Source: JBOGWY01 sp050694015
GTDB lineage: Bacteria; Actinomycetota; CADDZG01; WHSQ01
NCBI GenBank assembly: GCA_050694015.1
Contig: JBOGWY010000346.1
Span: 1-10,791, forward strand
Length of the DNA stretch: 10,791 nt
Reading direction: 5' to 3'
In this document: positions 1 to 6,349 of the stretch, piece after piece
Layout: each line of letters starts with the position of its first letter
How positions within the stretch are numbered: the stretch's first letter is position 1
Program-made: the position numbers and the translations under genes
Notes under the pieces: model-generated
Databases searched by the model: none
Seen by the model: only the letters and a program-made list of their open reading frames with translations
What the model was told of the DNA's origin: nothing

Positions 1-5
1 GGTCT

Positions 6-103
6 GGGGGGACGGTAGCGAAGCTTGCGAGCGGGTCCCCCCGGGTTCCGCAGCACAAGTAGCGCTTCAGCGCACCTTGTGCGAGGAGGAAACGAATAGG
101 AGC
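6..103 (+). promoter_or_regulatory. Two-hairpin leader element, copy 1 (upstream of cDPG synthetase)
   Basis: Hairpin 1 pairs GGGGGGAC (6-13) with GTCCCCCC (35-42) around an inner CTTGCG-containing loop. Hairpin 2 pairs GCACAAG (53-59) with CTTGTGC (76-82) and GCGC (62-65) with GCGC (70-73), closing a TTCA loop (66-69). One base later comes a purine-rich tail, AGGAGGAAACGAATAGGAGC (84-103), containing possible Shine-Dalgarno sequences. The same layout, TTCA loop and tail recur at 4813-4915 with different stem sequences. It could be a 5' UTR regulatory RNA, or a terminator of an upstream gene followed by a leader hairpin. No promoter can be recognised before it because the window starts here. 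The structures are seen; the regulatory role is inferred. Confidence 0.55.
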
Positions 104-107
104 CCTC

Positions 108-1475
108 ATCCGATACCTGGTCGTCGTCGACGGCGAGCACTATCCACCGGTCGTAGAGGCGGCTCTCGCCGATCTCGCGACGGCCGGTCACGACGTCGCC
201 GCGGCCGTGCTCGTCGGGGGCCGCGAGAAGCTCCCCGCCGAAGGTGTCGAGGCCTACGGCGATGTCGAGGTCCGTACCGGCGAGAGCGCGCGGGACGTGC
301 TCGACGAGGCGATCCTCGATCTCGAGCCCGAAGCGGTCCTCGACTACTCCGACGAGCCCGTTCTGGATTACCGGCGCCGTCATCAACTCGCCGCGGTTGC
401 CTTGGTTAGGGGAGTTCCCTACGAGGGGGCGGACTTCCGCTTCGCTCCTCCGCCGCGGCCGCGCGTCTGCGAGCACCCATCGCTCGCGGTTATCGGGACG
501 GGCAAGCGCACCGGCAAGACCGCGATAGCGGGGTTCTCGGCGCGCGCTCTCGTCGAGGGCGGGCATAAGCCGGTCATCGTCGCGATGGGCCGGGGCGGCC
601 CCCCGGAACCTCAGGTGTTGCGCGGCGACGAGATCGAGCTCACGCCCGCCGATCTCCTCGAGCTTGCCGCGTCCGGGAAGCATGCGGCGTCGGATTACGT
701 TGAAGATGCATTGCTGGGGCGCGTTCCCACCGTCGGTTGTCGCCGCTGCGGCGGGGGATTGGCGGGCGGCGTCGACGTTTCGAACGTGGCTGACGGTGTA
801 AGGATCGCGAACGATCTGCCCGGCGACATCATCCTGCTCGAGGGTTCCGGTTCCGCCATCCCGCCGATCCACGCGGACGTCACCGGACTCATCGTTCCGG
901 CATCGATCCCGCTCGAATACCTAAGCGGATACATGGGCCCATACCGGCTCTTGCTATCCGATTTCGCGGTCGTTACTATGTGCGAGGAACCTTTCGGTTC
1001 CCCCTCCCAGATCTCCGCGATCACTTCCGAGATTCAAACCGCTTTCCGTTCCAGTAGAGGAAAGGGAGTTCCACAAGAGGAAATCCGGGTCGTACGCACG
1101 GTGTTCCGGCCGTCCCCCACACAGCCGGTCAAGGGCAAGAAAGCGTTCGTGGCGACCACCGCTCCGAAAGATGCCGCGGACGGCATCACGAAACATCTCG
1201 AATCCGAGCACGGGTGTGAGGTTGTGGGGATCAGCCATTCGCTCTCCGATAGGGGACGACTGGAGAAGGAGATAGCCAACATCGCGGATACCGCAGACGT
1301 GCTTCTGGTCGAGATAAAGGCCGCAGGCATAGACGTCGCCACCAAGAAGGCCACGGATGAGGGCCTAGAGGTCATCTATATGGACAACGTCCCGCACTCG
1401 ATCGACGACGTGGACACGGCCGCCCTCGTGCAGTGGGCCGGCGACCTCGCGCGGGAGCGGTTCGAGAGCCGATGA
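108..1475 (+). CDS. cpgS: Cyclic 2,3-diphosphoglycerate synthetase
   Basis: Predicted to close 2,3-diphosphoglycerate into cyclic 2,3-diphosphoglycerate using ATP, the last step of cDPG synthesis in the cytoplasm. Read from 108 it gives 455 aa, close to the roughly 460 aa I recall for the Methanothermus enzyme. Visible motifs: DGEHYPPVV near residues 8-16, a P-loop GTGKRTGKT at about 130-138, MGRGGPPEPQ at about 160-169, CRRCGGG at about 211-217 and LLEGSGSAIPP at about 243-253. The start is a problem. The frame is open from 63 (TAG at 60-62), but between there and the conserved DGEHY motif there is no ATG, GTG or TTG. ATC at 108 lies 5 bases after GGAG; ATA at 96 lies 6 bases after AGGAGG. 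GTG at 207 would delete the conserved N-terminus. The 3' end overlaps the kinase gene by ATGA. Codons such as ATA, AGG and AGA are more frequent than in the downstream genes. The family assignment is strong; the start is unresolved. Confidence 0.85.
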   Translation: MRYLVVVDGEHYPPVVEAALADLATAGHDVAAAVLVGGREKLPAEGVEAYGDVEVRTGESARDVLDEAILDLEPEAVLDYSDEPVLDYRRRHQLAAVALVRGVPYEGADFRFAPPPRPRVCEHPSLAVIGTGKRTGKTAIAGFSARALVEGGHKPVIVAMGRGGPPEPQVLRGDEIELTPADLLELAASGKHAASDYVEDALLGRVPTVGCRRCGGGLAGGVDVSNVADGVRIANDLPGDIILLEGSGSAIPPIHADVTGLIVPASIPLEYLSGYMGPYRLLLSDFAVVTMCEEPFGSPSQISAITSEIQTAFRSSRGKGVPQEEIRVVRTVFRPSPTQPVKGKKAFVATTAPKDAADGITKHLESEHGCEVVGISHSLSDRGRLEKEIANIADTADVLLVEIKAAGIDVATKKATDEGLEVIYMDNVPHSIDDVDTAALVQWAGDLARERFESR

Positions 1476-2524
1476 CCGAGAAACGACGCCTCCACGTCTT
1501 CATCAGTGACCGCGAGCATGGGCTCCCGTACTCGAAGGGGCTCCTGGCGTCGTCGTTGATGGTTACCGGACTGGGCCCGGTCAAGTCGTACCGGGTCGCC
1601 AACCGGGTCGAGGAGGAGCTGAGGACCCAGGACGAGGCCTCCGTGACTCCCGATCAGCTCCGCGACATCACGATCCGCCATCTCCGAGAGGAAGCCGGCG
1701 ACAAGTACGCCGAGGCGTTCATCAAATGGCAGTCGGTCGCCGAGCTCAACATCCCGCTGATCATCCTGATCGGAGGTCCCACCGGTGCCGGTAAGTCGAC
1801 GATCGCGACGCAGCTGGCGACGCGGCTCGGCATCACCAGGGTCGTCTCGACCGATGCGGTGCGCGAGGTCCTCCGGAGCGCGTTCACCCCAGAGATGTTC
1901 CCGACGCTGTACGCGTCGTCGTTCGAAGCCGACAAGGCGGTACGTCAACCGATCCCGCACTCGGGCGACCGGCTCATCATCGGGTTCCGCGAACAGGCCG
2001 CGGCGGTCGCGGTCGGGGCGCAAGCGCTGATCGATCGAGCGATCGCCGAGGGCACCGACATGATCCTGGAGGGCGCGCATCTCGTGCCCGGCTTCCTCGA
2101 GAGCATCGACACCGACCAAGCCGTCATCGTGCCGTTGCTCGTGACGGTCGAGGACGAGGAGCTGCACCGCAGTCACTTCTATCGCCGCGGCCGCGACACG
2201 GGTCGTCGCGACGGAGACCGGTACTTGAACGCGTTCAAGAAGATCCGCAAGATACAGAAGTACATGACGTCGTCCGCGCTGATGCGCGGCGTTCCCGTTG
2301 TCGAGCACGTCGATCTCGACAACTCGTTGTCGGAGATCATCGATCACGTCATAACTCGTGCTCTCGAAGCAGTGGAGCGCGGCGCTTCCGTCGGCGGCGG
2401 CCGCGAACAGGAGCTTCTCGGGCAGGCCGTAGAGGCGATCGGCCGCGAGCGCCAGCACGCGAACGGGAAAGATCAGAAGAAGAGCGAGAAGGAAGGGAGC
2501 ATCACCAGTGAAGTTGTTTCTTGA
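1472..2524 (+). CDS. pgk2: 2-phosphoglycerate kinase
   Basis: Predicted to phosphorylate 2-phosphoglycerate with ATP to 2,3-diphosphoglycerate, the substrate of the preceding gene's product. The 350-aa protein has an N-terminal region resembling an ATP-cone domain (about residues 5-90, starting RRLHVFISDREHGLPYSKG). A P-loop kinase domain follows with Walker A GGPTGAGKST at 101-110 and STDAVREVLR at 126-135, then a basic segment HFYRRGRDTGRRDGDRY around 235-251. The C-terminal 45 residues are hydrophilic and probably disordered. The ATG at 1472 is chosen because it overlaps the upstream TGA in ATGA, which suggests translational coupling, and because the family-like sequence begins there. A GTG at 1433 would add 13 unconserved residues. 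The 3' end overlaps the aldolase gene by 17 bases. The adjacent cDPG synthetase supports this function over a generic P-loop kinase. Confidence 0.88.
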   Translation: MTEKRRLHVFISDREHGLPYSKGLLASSLMVTGLGPVKSYRVANRVEEELRTQDEASVTPDQLRDITIRHLREEAGDKYAEAFIKWQSVAELNIPLIILIGGPTGAGKSTIATQLATRLGITRVVSTDAVREVLRSAFTPEMFPTLYASSFEADKAVRQPIPHSGDRLIIGFREQAAAVAVGAQALIDRAIAEGTDMILEGAHLVPGFLESIDTDQAVIVPLLVTVEDEELHRSHFYRRGRDTGRRDGDRYLNAFKKIRKIQKYMTSSALMRGVPVVEHVDLDNSLSEIIDHVITRALEAVERGASVGGGREQELLGQAVEAIGRERQHANGKDQKKSEKEGSITSEVVS

Positions 2525-3188
2525 CACCGCGAACCTCGACGAGATCAGAGAAGGCGTGAGGTGGGGCGTCCTGCGCGGCGTCACGACCAACCCGACGCTC
2601 GTGGCCAAAGAGGAGGCCGACTTCCTTCCACTGGTCAAAGAGATCTGCTCGATCGTGGACGGCGACGTGTCGATCGAGACCGTCGGTGACGACACCGACT
2701 CGCTGATCCGTCAGGGACACGAGATCCGCGAGATCGCCGACAACGCGATCGTCAAGGTCGCGCTGACGCCGAACGGACTCGCCGCGGCCCGCTCACTGTC
2801 GGACGCCGGCATCAAGGTCAACGTCACGCTGTGTTTCACCGCCGCCCAGGCCGTTCTGGCCGCCGAGGCGGGTGCGTACATCGTGTCCCCGTTTTTGGGT
2901 AGGCTTGACGACATCGCAACGGACAGCATGCGATCGCTGTCGGACATCTGCGAGATCTATGCGATCCAGGGGTACGAGACCCAGGTACTCGCGGCGAGCC
3001 TCCGCCATCCGATCCACGTCGTCGAGGCGGCTCGGTTGGGAGCGGACATCGCGACGATGCCGTTCAAAGTTTTCACGTCCCTGGTGAAGCATCCCCTGAC
3101 CGACGCGGGGCACAAGAGGTTCACAGATGACTGGGAAGCGGCGAAGCCACACCTAGGCGAGCTACTTCCCTCGATGCAAGAAAGTTAG
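2508..3188 (+). CDS. fsa: Small transaldolase / fructose-6-phosphate aldolase family protein
   Basis: A 226-aa class I aldolase of the TalC/FSA family, which transfers dihydroxyacetone units or cleaves fructose 6-phosphate. Family marks are LFLDTAN at 3-9 (Asp6), TTNPTLVAKE at 26-35, the Schiff-base lysine K83 in VKVALT, NVTLCFTAAQAVLAAEAGA, and SPFLGRLDDI. The GRLDD form fits TalC-type transaldolases better than the E. coli FSA type. The motif after the catalytic lysine is ALT where most relatives I know have P-x-T. The GTG start at 2508 follows GGAAGGGAG (2491-2499) by 8 bases and lies inside the 3' end of the kinase gene. It encodes MKLFLDTAN, the usual N-terminus, so no other start is plausible. 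The gene ends 11 bases before rho. A metabolic link to the two upstream cDPG genes is inferred from the overlap only; no direct step in cDPG synthesis needs this enzyme. Confidence 0.9.
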   Translation: MKLFLDTANLDEIREGVRWGVLRGVTTNPTLVAKEEADFLPLVKEICSIVDGDVSIETVGDDTDSLIRQGHEIREIADNAIVKVALTPNGLAAARSLSDAGIKVNVTLCFTAAQAVLAAEAGAYIVSPFLGRLDDIATDSMRSLSDICEIYAIQGYETQVLAASLRHPIHVVEAARLGADIATMPFKVFTSLVKHPLTDAGHKRFTDDWEAAKPHLGELLPSMQES

Positions 3189-3199
3189 AGAGGAACAGC

Positions 3200-4804
3200 A
3201 TGGCAGCACAGGATCGCTCGGCACTCGAAACCAAGGCAGTGCCCGAGCTCAAAGAGATAGCGAAATCACTCGACCTCAAGGTCGCCGGCCTGAAGAAGGC
3301 CGAGATCATCGATGCGATCGCGAACGGCGGGCGCAAGTCCGCCCCCGCGAAGACCGAGGCGCCCAAGCGCGAGAAGGCTCCCGCGCCTCCGGCCGACACG
3401 AACGGCGCGAGCGAGACGCCGTCGGGCGAAGCTCCGGCACCACACCCGGCGCGCGACGAGACCGCTCACGACGATCGCGATCATCGTCAGGACGACCGCC
3501 GTCAGCAGCGGCGCCCGCAAGGGGGCCGCGACAACCGGCCGCGTCAGCGCGAGAAGGCCGAGCCGCGCGAGGGTCGCGGCCGTCGCCGTCGCCGCAACCG
3601 CGGTGGGGGCCAGGGAGGCGGCGTCCCGCACTACATGCGCGACGACCGCTACGACGAAGAGGTCGAGGACGACCCGAACGCAGAGGTTCGCACCGGCATC
3701 CTGGACCTGCTGCCCGAGGGCTACGGGTTCCTCCGTACCTCCGGCTACCTTCCCGGTGACAAGGATGTGTACGTGTCGGTGTCGCAGGTGCGTCGTATGC
3801 ACCTCCGCAAGGGCGACGAGATCACCGGTTCGGTCCGCTCGCCGAAGGAGTCCGAGAAGTACCAGGCGCTGCTCAAGGTGCACTCGATCAACGGTACGGA
3901 GCCGGAGCTCGCGCAGCGCCGCCCGCGCTTCGCCGACCTGACTCCTCTGTATCCGCAGGACCGCATGACGCTCGAGCACCACGATGACCCCCGTCACATC
4001 ACGCCGCGCATCGTCGACCTGATCGCTCCGATCGGTAAGGGCCAGCGCGGGATGATCGTCAGCCCGCCGAAGGCGGGGAAGACGACGGTCATGAAGGAGA
4101 TCGCCAACGCGGTCCGGGCCAACAACCCCGAGGTGCACCTGATCGTGCTCCTCGTCGACGAGCGCCCCGAAGAGGTCACCGACATGCAGCGCTCCGTCGA
4201 CGCCGAGGTCATCTACTCGACCTTCGACCGTCCCTCCGACGACCACATCCAGGTCACCGAGCTCACGCTCGAGCGCAGCAAGCGACTCGTCGAGATGGGC
4301 AAGGACGTGATGATCCTCCTTGACGGCATCACGCGGCTGTCGCGTGCCTACAACCTTGCGACGCCGGCGTCCGGGCGCATCCTGTCCGGTGGTGTCGACT
4401 CGACCGCCCTCTACCCGCCTAAGCGTTTCTTCGGTGCGGCCCGCAACATCGAGGAGGGCGGGTCGCTGACGATCCTCGCCACCGCCCTGGTCGAGACGGG
4501 GTCGCGCATGGACGAGGTCATCTTCGAGGAGTTCAAGGGGACCGGTAACTGGGAACTCAGGCTCGATCGCAAACTCTCGGAGAAGCGGATCTTCCCGGCC
4601 ATCGACATCCAGGCATCGGGCACCCGTAAGGAGGAGCTGCTCCTGACTCCCGAGGAGCTCCAGCTCGTGTGGCGCCTGCGCCGGGTACTCCACGCGCTCG
4701 CCGACGGCGGAGCTCTCGAGCTGCTCGTCGACAAGATGAAGGCGACCCAGGGCAACGCCCAGTTCCTCCGCGAGATCTCCAAGGCCCCCGTCAAGGGGGA
4801 ATAG
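3200..4804 (+). CDS. rho: Transcription termination factor Rho
   Basis: Hexameric RNA helicase that ends transcription. The 534-aa protein has a Rho_N helical domain (about 8-42) and a low-complexity insertion (about 43-147) that is first Ala/Pro/Lys-rich and then Arg/Gly/Asp-rich. An OB-fold RNA-binding domain follows (about 163-235, TGILDLLPEGYGFLR). The RecA-like ATPase has Walker A SPPKAGKTT at 288-296 and Walker B LIVLLVDERPEE at 314-325. GGVDSTALYPPKRFFGAARN at 397-416 and EEFKGTGNWE at 443-452 are typical. The length exceeds the E. coli protein (419 aa) because of the insertion, which is common in actinobacterial Rho. The ATG is preceded by GAGAGG (3188-3193), 6 bases away. Only 11 bases separate it from the aldolase gene, so it can be co-transcribed with the cDPG cluster. 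A strong hairpin begins 8 bases after its stop. Confidence 0.98.
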   Translation: MAAQDRSALETKAVPELKEIAKSLDLKVAGLKKAEIIDAIANGGRKSAPAKTEAPKREKAPAPPADTNGASETPSGEAPAPHPARDETAHDDRDHRQDDRRQQRRPQGGRDNRPRQREKAEPREGRGRRRRRNRGGGQGGGVPHYMRDDRYDEEVEDDPNAEVRTGILDLLPEGYGFLRTSGYLPGDKDVYVSVSQVRRMHLRKGDEITGSVRSPKESEKYQALLKVHSINGTEPELAQRRPRFADLTPLYPQDRMTLEHHDDPRHITPRIVDLIAPIGKGQRGMIVSPPKAGKTTVMKEIANAVRANNPEVHLIVLLVDERPEEVTDMQRSVDAEVIYSTFDRPSDDHIQVTELTLERSKRLVEMGKDVMILLDGITRLSRAYNLATPASGRILSGGVDSTALYPPKRFFGAARNIEEGGSLTILATALVETGSRMDEVIFEEFKGTGNWELRLDRKLSEKRIFPAIDIQASGTRKEELLLTPEELQLVWRLRRVLHALADGGALELLVDKMKATQGNAQFLREISKAPVKGE

Positions 4805-4812
4805 GAGGGGGC

Positions 4813-4855
4813 TTGGGGGAACCAGTGAGGCCGCTTGCGGCCGGGGTTCCCCCAA
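4813..4855 (+). terminator. Strong hairpin after rho (possible terminator; hairpin 1 of the repeated leader)
   Basis: TTGGGGGAACC (4813-4823) pairs without mismatch with GGTTCCCCCAA (4845-4855). An inner stem GGCCG (4829-4833) / CGGCC (4838-4842) closes a CTTG loop. It starts 8 bases after the rho stop codon. It is followed by AAAACC rather than a run of T, so a classic intrinsic terminator is not supported; U-less hairpin terminators have been proposed in actinobacteria. The same type of hairpin opens the element at 6-42, where the upstream gene is not visible. It may therefore be part of a leader RNA and not a terminator. Confidence 0.45.
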
Positions 4856-4915
4856 AACCGGAGGACATGGGCACCTTCAGGTGGCCATGTGTGTAGGTGG
4901 AAAAGGAATAGGGGC
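4813..4915 (+). promoter_or_regulatory. Two-hairpin leader element, copy 2 (between rho and rpmE operon)
   Basis: Second copy of the architecture seen at 6-103. Hairpin 1 is 4813-4855. After 9 bases, hairpin 2 pairs ACATGG (4865-4870) with CCATGT (4885-4890) and CACC (4872-4875) with GGTG (4880-4883), with one G-G mismatch and a TTCA loop at 4876-4879. After 4 bases comes the tail from AGGTGGAAAAGG (4895-4906) to AATAGGGGC (4907-4915). The tail matches copy 1 at about 17 of 20 positions with one gap. CACCT (4872-4876) is also an exact complement of AGGTG (4895-4899) in the tail, so an alternative fold could hide part of it. The position upstream of rpmE would suit an L31 leader RNA, but the copy upstream of the cDPG synthetase argues for a broader role. 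Function is inferred. Confidence 0.5.
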
Positions 4916-4924
4916 TAACCGGCA

Positions 4925-5089
4925 TTGTTCTTGGGTTTGGGGTTGCCGGAGTGGCTGACTATCATCTTTCTGGTCGGCGGCCTGTGGCTGACCTTCAAGA
5001 TGATGGCCCGGGCGTCGGTCGCGTACGAGCGAGCCCGTCGGGCCAGGGAACAACGAGAGCAGCAAGAAGAGGAAGAGGGCAAAGCATGA
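4925..5089 (+). CDS. Small single-pass membrane protein, unknown function
   Basis: An uncalled 54-aa ORF starting with TTG. The frame opens after TAA at 4916-4918 and ends in TGA at 5087-5089, overlapping the rpmE ATG as ATGA. The protein starts FLGLGLPEWLTIIFLVGG and has one hydrophobic segment at about residues 8-24. A charged, probably helical tail follows (YERARRAREQREQQEEEE). TTG 4925 lies 10 bases after AGGGG (4910-4914); TTG codons at 4931, 4937 and 4943 are alternatives. The G-x-P-E before a short membrane helix recalls the TatA/TatB N-terminus, but the FG hinge and amphipathic helix sequence of TatA are not evident, so this is only a resemblance. Supporting evidence for a real gene: a clean membrane-then-charged-helix design, a stop overlapping rpmE, and no other gene in the 280 bases after rho. 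I do not recognise a family. Confidence 0.6.
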   Translation: MFLGLGLPEWLTIIFLVGGLWLTFKMMARASVAYERARRAREQREQQEEEEGKA

Positions 5090-5370
5090 AGCAAGACATC
5101 CATCCCGAATACATGGAGACGCTGGTCACGTGCTCGTGCGGGAACACCTTCACGACCCGCTCGGTGAAGAAGGAACTGCACGTCGAGCTCTGCAACCAGT
5201 GCCATCCGTTCTACACGGGCAAGCAGAAGCTGGTCGACACCGGTGGTCGCGTCGAGCGGTTCCAGAAGAAGTACGCCGGCCGGTCGCAGACCAAGCGCAC
5301 CGCAAAGGCTCCGGAAGCCGAGCAGGCTCCCGACAACACCGGATCGTCCTCCGAGCCCGCGACAAAATAG
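5086..5370 (+). CDS. rpmE: 50S ribosomal protein L31 (zinc-binding form)
   Basis: Large-subunit ribosomal protein bL31, 94 aa, which bridges the two subunits. MKQDIHPEY and NPTF-like region GNTFTTRS are typical. Four cysteines are in place to bind zinc: C16 and C18 in TCSCGN, and C36 and C39 in ELCNQCHPFYTGKQK. This is therefore the C+ type, which in many bacteria is replaced by a cysteine-free paralogue under zinc starvation. A hydrophilic Ala/Glu/Ser-rich extension of about 25 residues follows the core (after about residue 68). ATG 5086 is chosen over upstream in-frame starts because the L31 N-terminus begins there, a GGAAGAGGG purine tract lies 5 bases upstream, and it overlaps the preceding stop as ATGA. 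It follows the leader element at 4813-4915 and a small membrane-protein ORF, and precedes the DUF1385 gene by 9 bases. Confidence 0.97.
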   Translation: MKQDIHPEYMETLVTCSCGNTFTTRSVKKELHVELCNQCHPFYTGKQKLVDTGGRVERFQKKYAGRSQTKRTAKAPEAEQAPDNTGSSSEPATK

Positions 5371-5379
5371 GTGCCCTAA

Positions 5380-6339
5380 GTGGCCGAGCAGGCCGCGTCT
5401 CGCCCGCGCCCTTCTATCGGAGGGCAAGCCGTCCTAGAGGGCGTGATGATGCGCGGCCCGGCATCGTGGTCGGTCGCCTGCCGTAAGCCCGACCAGACGA
5501 TCGCGGTCGTCCGCAATCCGCTCCCGACGCTCGCGGAGCGACACAAGTGGTTGAAGTGGCCGCTGATCCGCGGCTGCTTAGTCCTCGGCGAGTCGCTCGC
5601 TATCGGGATCAAGGCGCTCATGATCTCGGCGAACCACGCGCTCGACGAGGAGGAGCAACTTTCCGACAAGCAACTCGGATGGTCGCTCGGGGTCGCGATG
5701 CTTCTGTTCATGGCGGTCTTCACGGCGCTGCCGCTCTTCGCGACGTCGTTGGTCGAGCGTGTGTCGGGCTCCGATCTTTCGGTCGAACGACCGCTGCTGT
5801 TCAACGTGATCGAGGGCACGATCCGCCTATCGATCTTCGTCGGTTATCTCGCCATCATCGGAACGTTCAAGGACATCCGGCGCGTCTTCGAGTATCACGG
5901 CGCGGAGCACAAGACGATCTACGCGTACGAGAACGGCGACCCGCTCGATCCTGCCGAGATCGATCGCAAGTACCCGACGCTGCATGTGCGGTGCGGGACG
6001 AACTTCCTATTCATCGTCCTGTTCCTCACGATCGTGGCCCACTTCATCATCGATCTCTTCGTCCAGGGGCCGCTGGTGCCGCGTCTCGCGATCAGGCTCG
6101 GCGCGATCCCGGTGTTGGCCGGCATCTCGTACGAGGCGATCAAGCTCGCGTCCCGCAACGAGGAGTCGCTCTTCTTCCGCATCTCGATGCTCCCGGGTCT
6201 CGCGCTGCAACGGATCACCACGAAGCCGCCGTCCCTCGACCAGATCGAGGTAGCGATCGCCGCGATGCAAGCGGTGGCCAAAGATATCGAGGAGCCGGGC
6301 CCCGGAACCGAACAGGCGCCCGAAGCTCCCGTCGCTTGA
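5380..6339 (+). CDS. DUF1385 family membrane protein
   Basis: A 319-aa integral membrane protein of the DUF1385 family (relatives include Bacillus YqhQ); biochemical function unknown. Conserved motifs are all present: GGQAVLEGVMMRGP at 14-27, RVFEYHGAEHKTIYAYENG at 168-186, and HVRCGTNFL at 202-210 (relatives usually have HPRCGT). Hydrophobic segments are visible at about 100-125, 144-162, 208-228 and 236-256. The C-terminal 30 residues are Glu/Pro/Ala-rich. Conserved His, Glu and Cys residues between membrane segments would suit a metal site, but this is inference. The GTG at 5380 follows AGGTG (5369-5373) by 6 bases; the start motif near the N-terminus excludes later starts. The gene sits 9 bases after rpmE and 10 before prfA. 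The pairing with rpmE and prfA is a recurrent gene order in actinobacteria and Firmicutes, as I recall. Confidence 0.93.
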   Translation: MAEQAASRPRPSIGGQAVLEGVMMRGPASWSVACRKPDQTIAVVRNPLPTLAERHKWLKWPLIRGCLVLGESLAIGIKALMISANHALDEEEQLSDKQLGWSLGVAMLLFMAVFTALPLFATSLVERVSGSDLSVERPLLFNVIEGTIRLSIFVGYLAIIGTFKDIRRVFEYHGAEHKTIYAYENGDPLDPAEIDRKYPTLHVRCGTNFLFIVLFLTIVAHFIIDLFVQGPLVPRLAIRLGAIPVLAGISYEAIKLASRNEESLFFRISMLPGLALQRITTKPPSLDQIEVAIAAMQAVAKDIEEPGPGTEQAPEAPVA

Positions 6340-6349
6340 GGGGGCCGCG

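Noticed and set aside
77..409. Arg-rich 110-residue frame at the left end
   Set aside because: It overlaps the cDPG synthetase in another frame, is low-complexity Arg/Gly, and its TTG start lies inside the leader hairpin.
1376..2695. Long minus-strand open frame of 439 codons opposite the kinase gene
   Set aside because: It is the antisense shadow of two convincing plus-strand genes in G+C-rich DNA. Its translation is Arg/Asp-rich with no recognisable motif.
3266..4855. Minus-strand open frame of 529 codons opposite rho
   Set aside because: Same shadow effect: the codon structure of rho explains it and no family resemblance is seen.
4867..4896. Nine-residue leader peptide MGTFRWPCV after GGAGG
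   Set aside because: The Shine-Dalgarno to ATG spacing is only 2 bases, and the ATG sits in the hairpin 2 stem. The other copy of the element has no equivalent ATG.
4813..4915. ydaO-type cyclic di-AMP riboswitch, suggested by GGGGGAACC
   Set aside because: The segment pairs perfectly with GGTTCCCCC as a plain hairpin, the other conserved ydaO blocks are missing, and copy 1 lacks the AACC part.
4925..5089. TatA homologue
   Set aside because: Only the G-x-P-E before a short membrane helix fits; the FG hinge and TatA amphipathic helix sequence are not recognisable.
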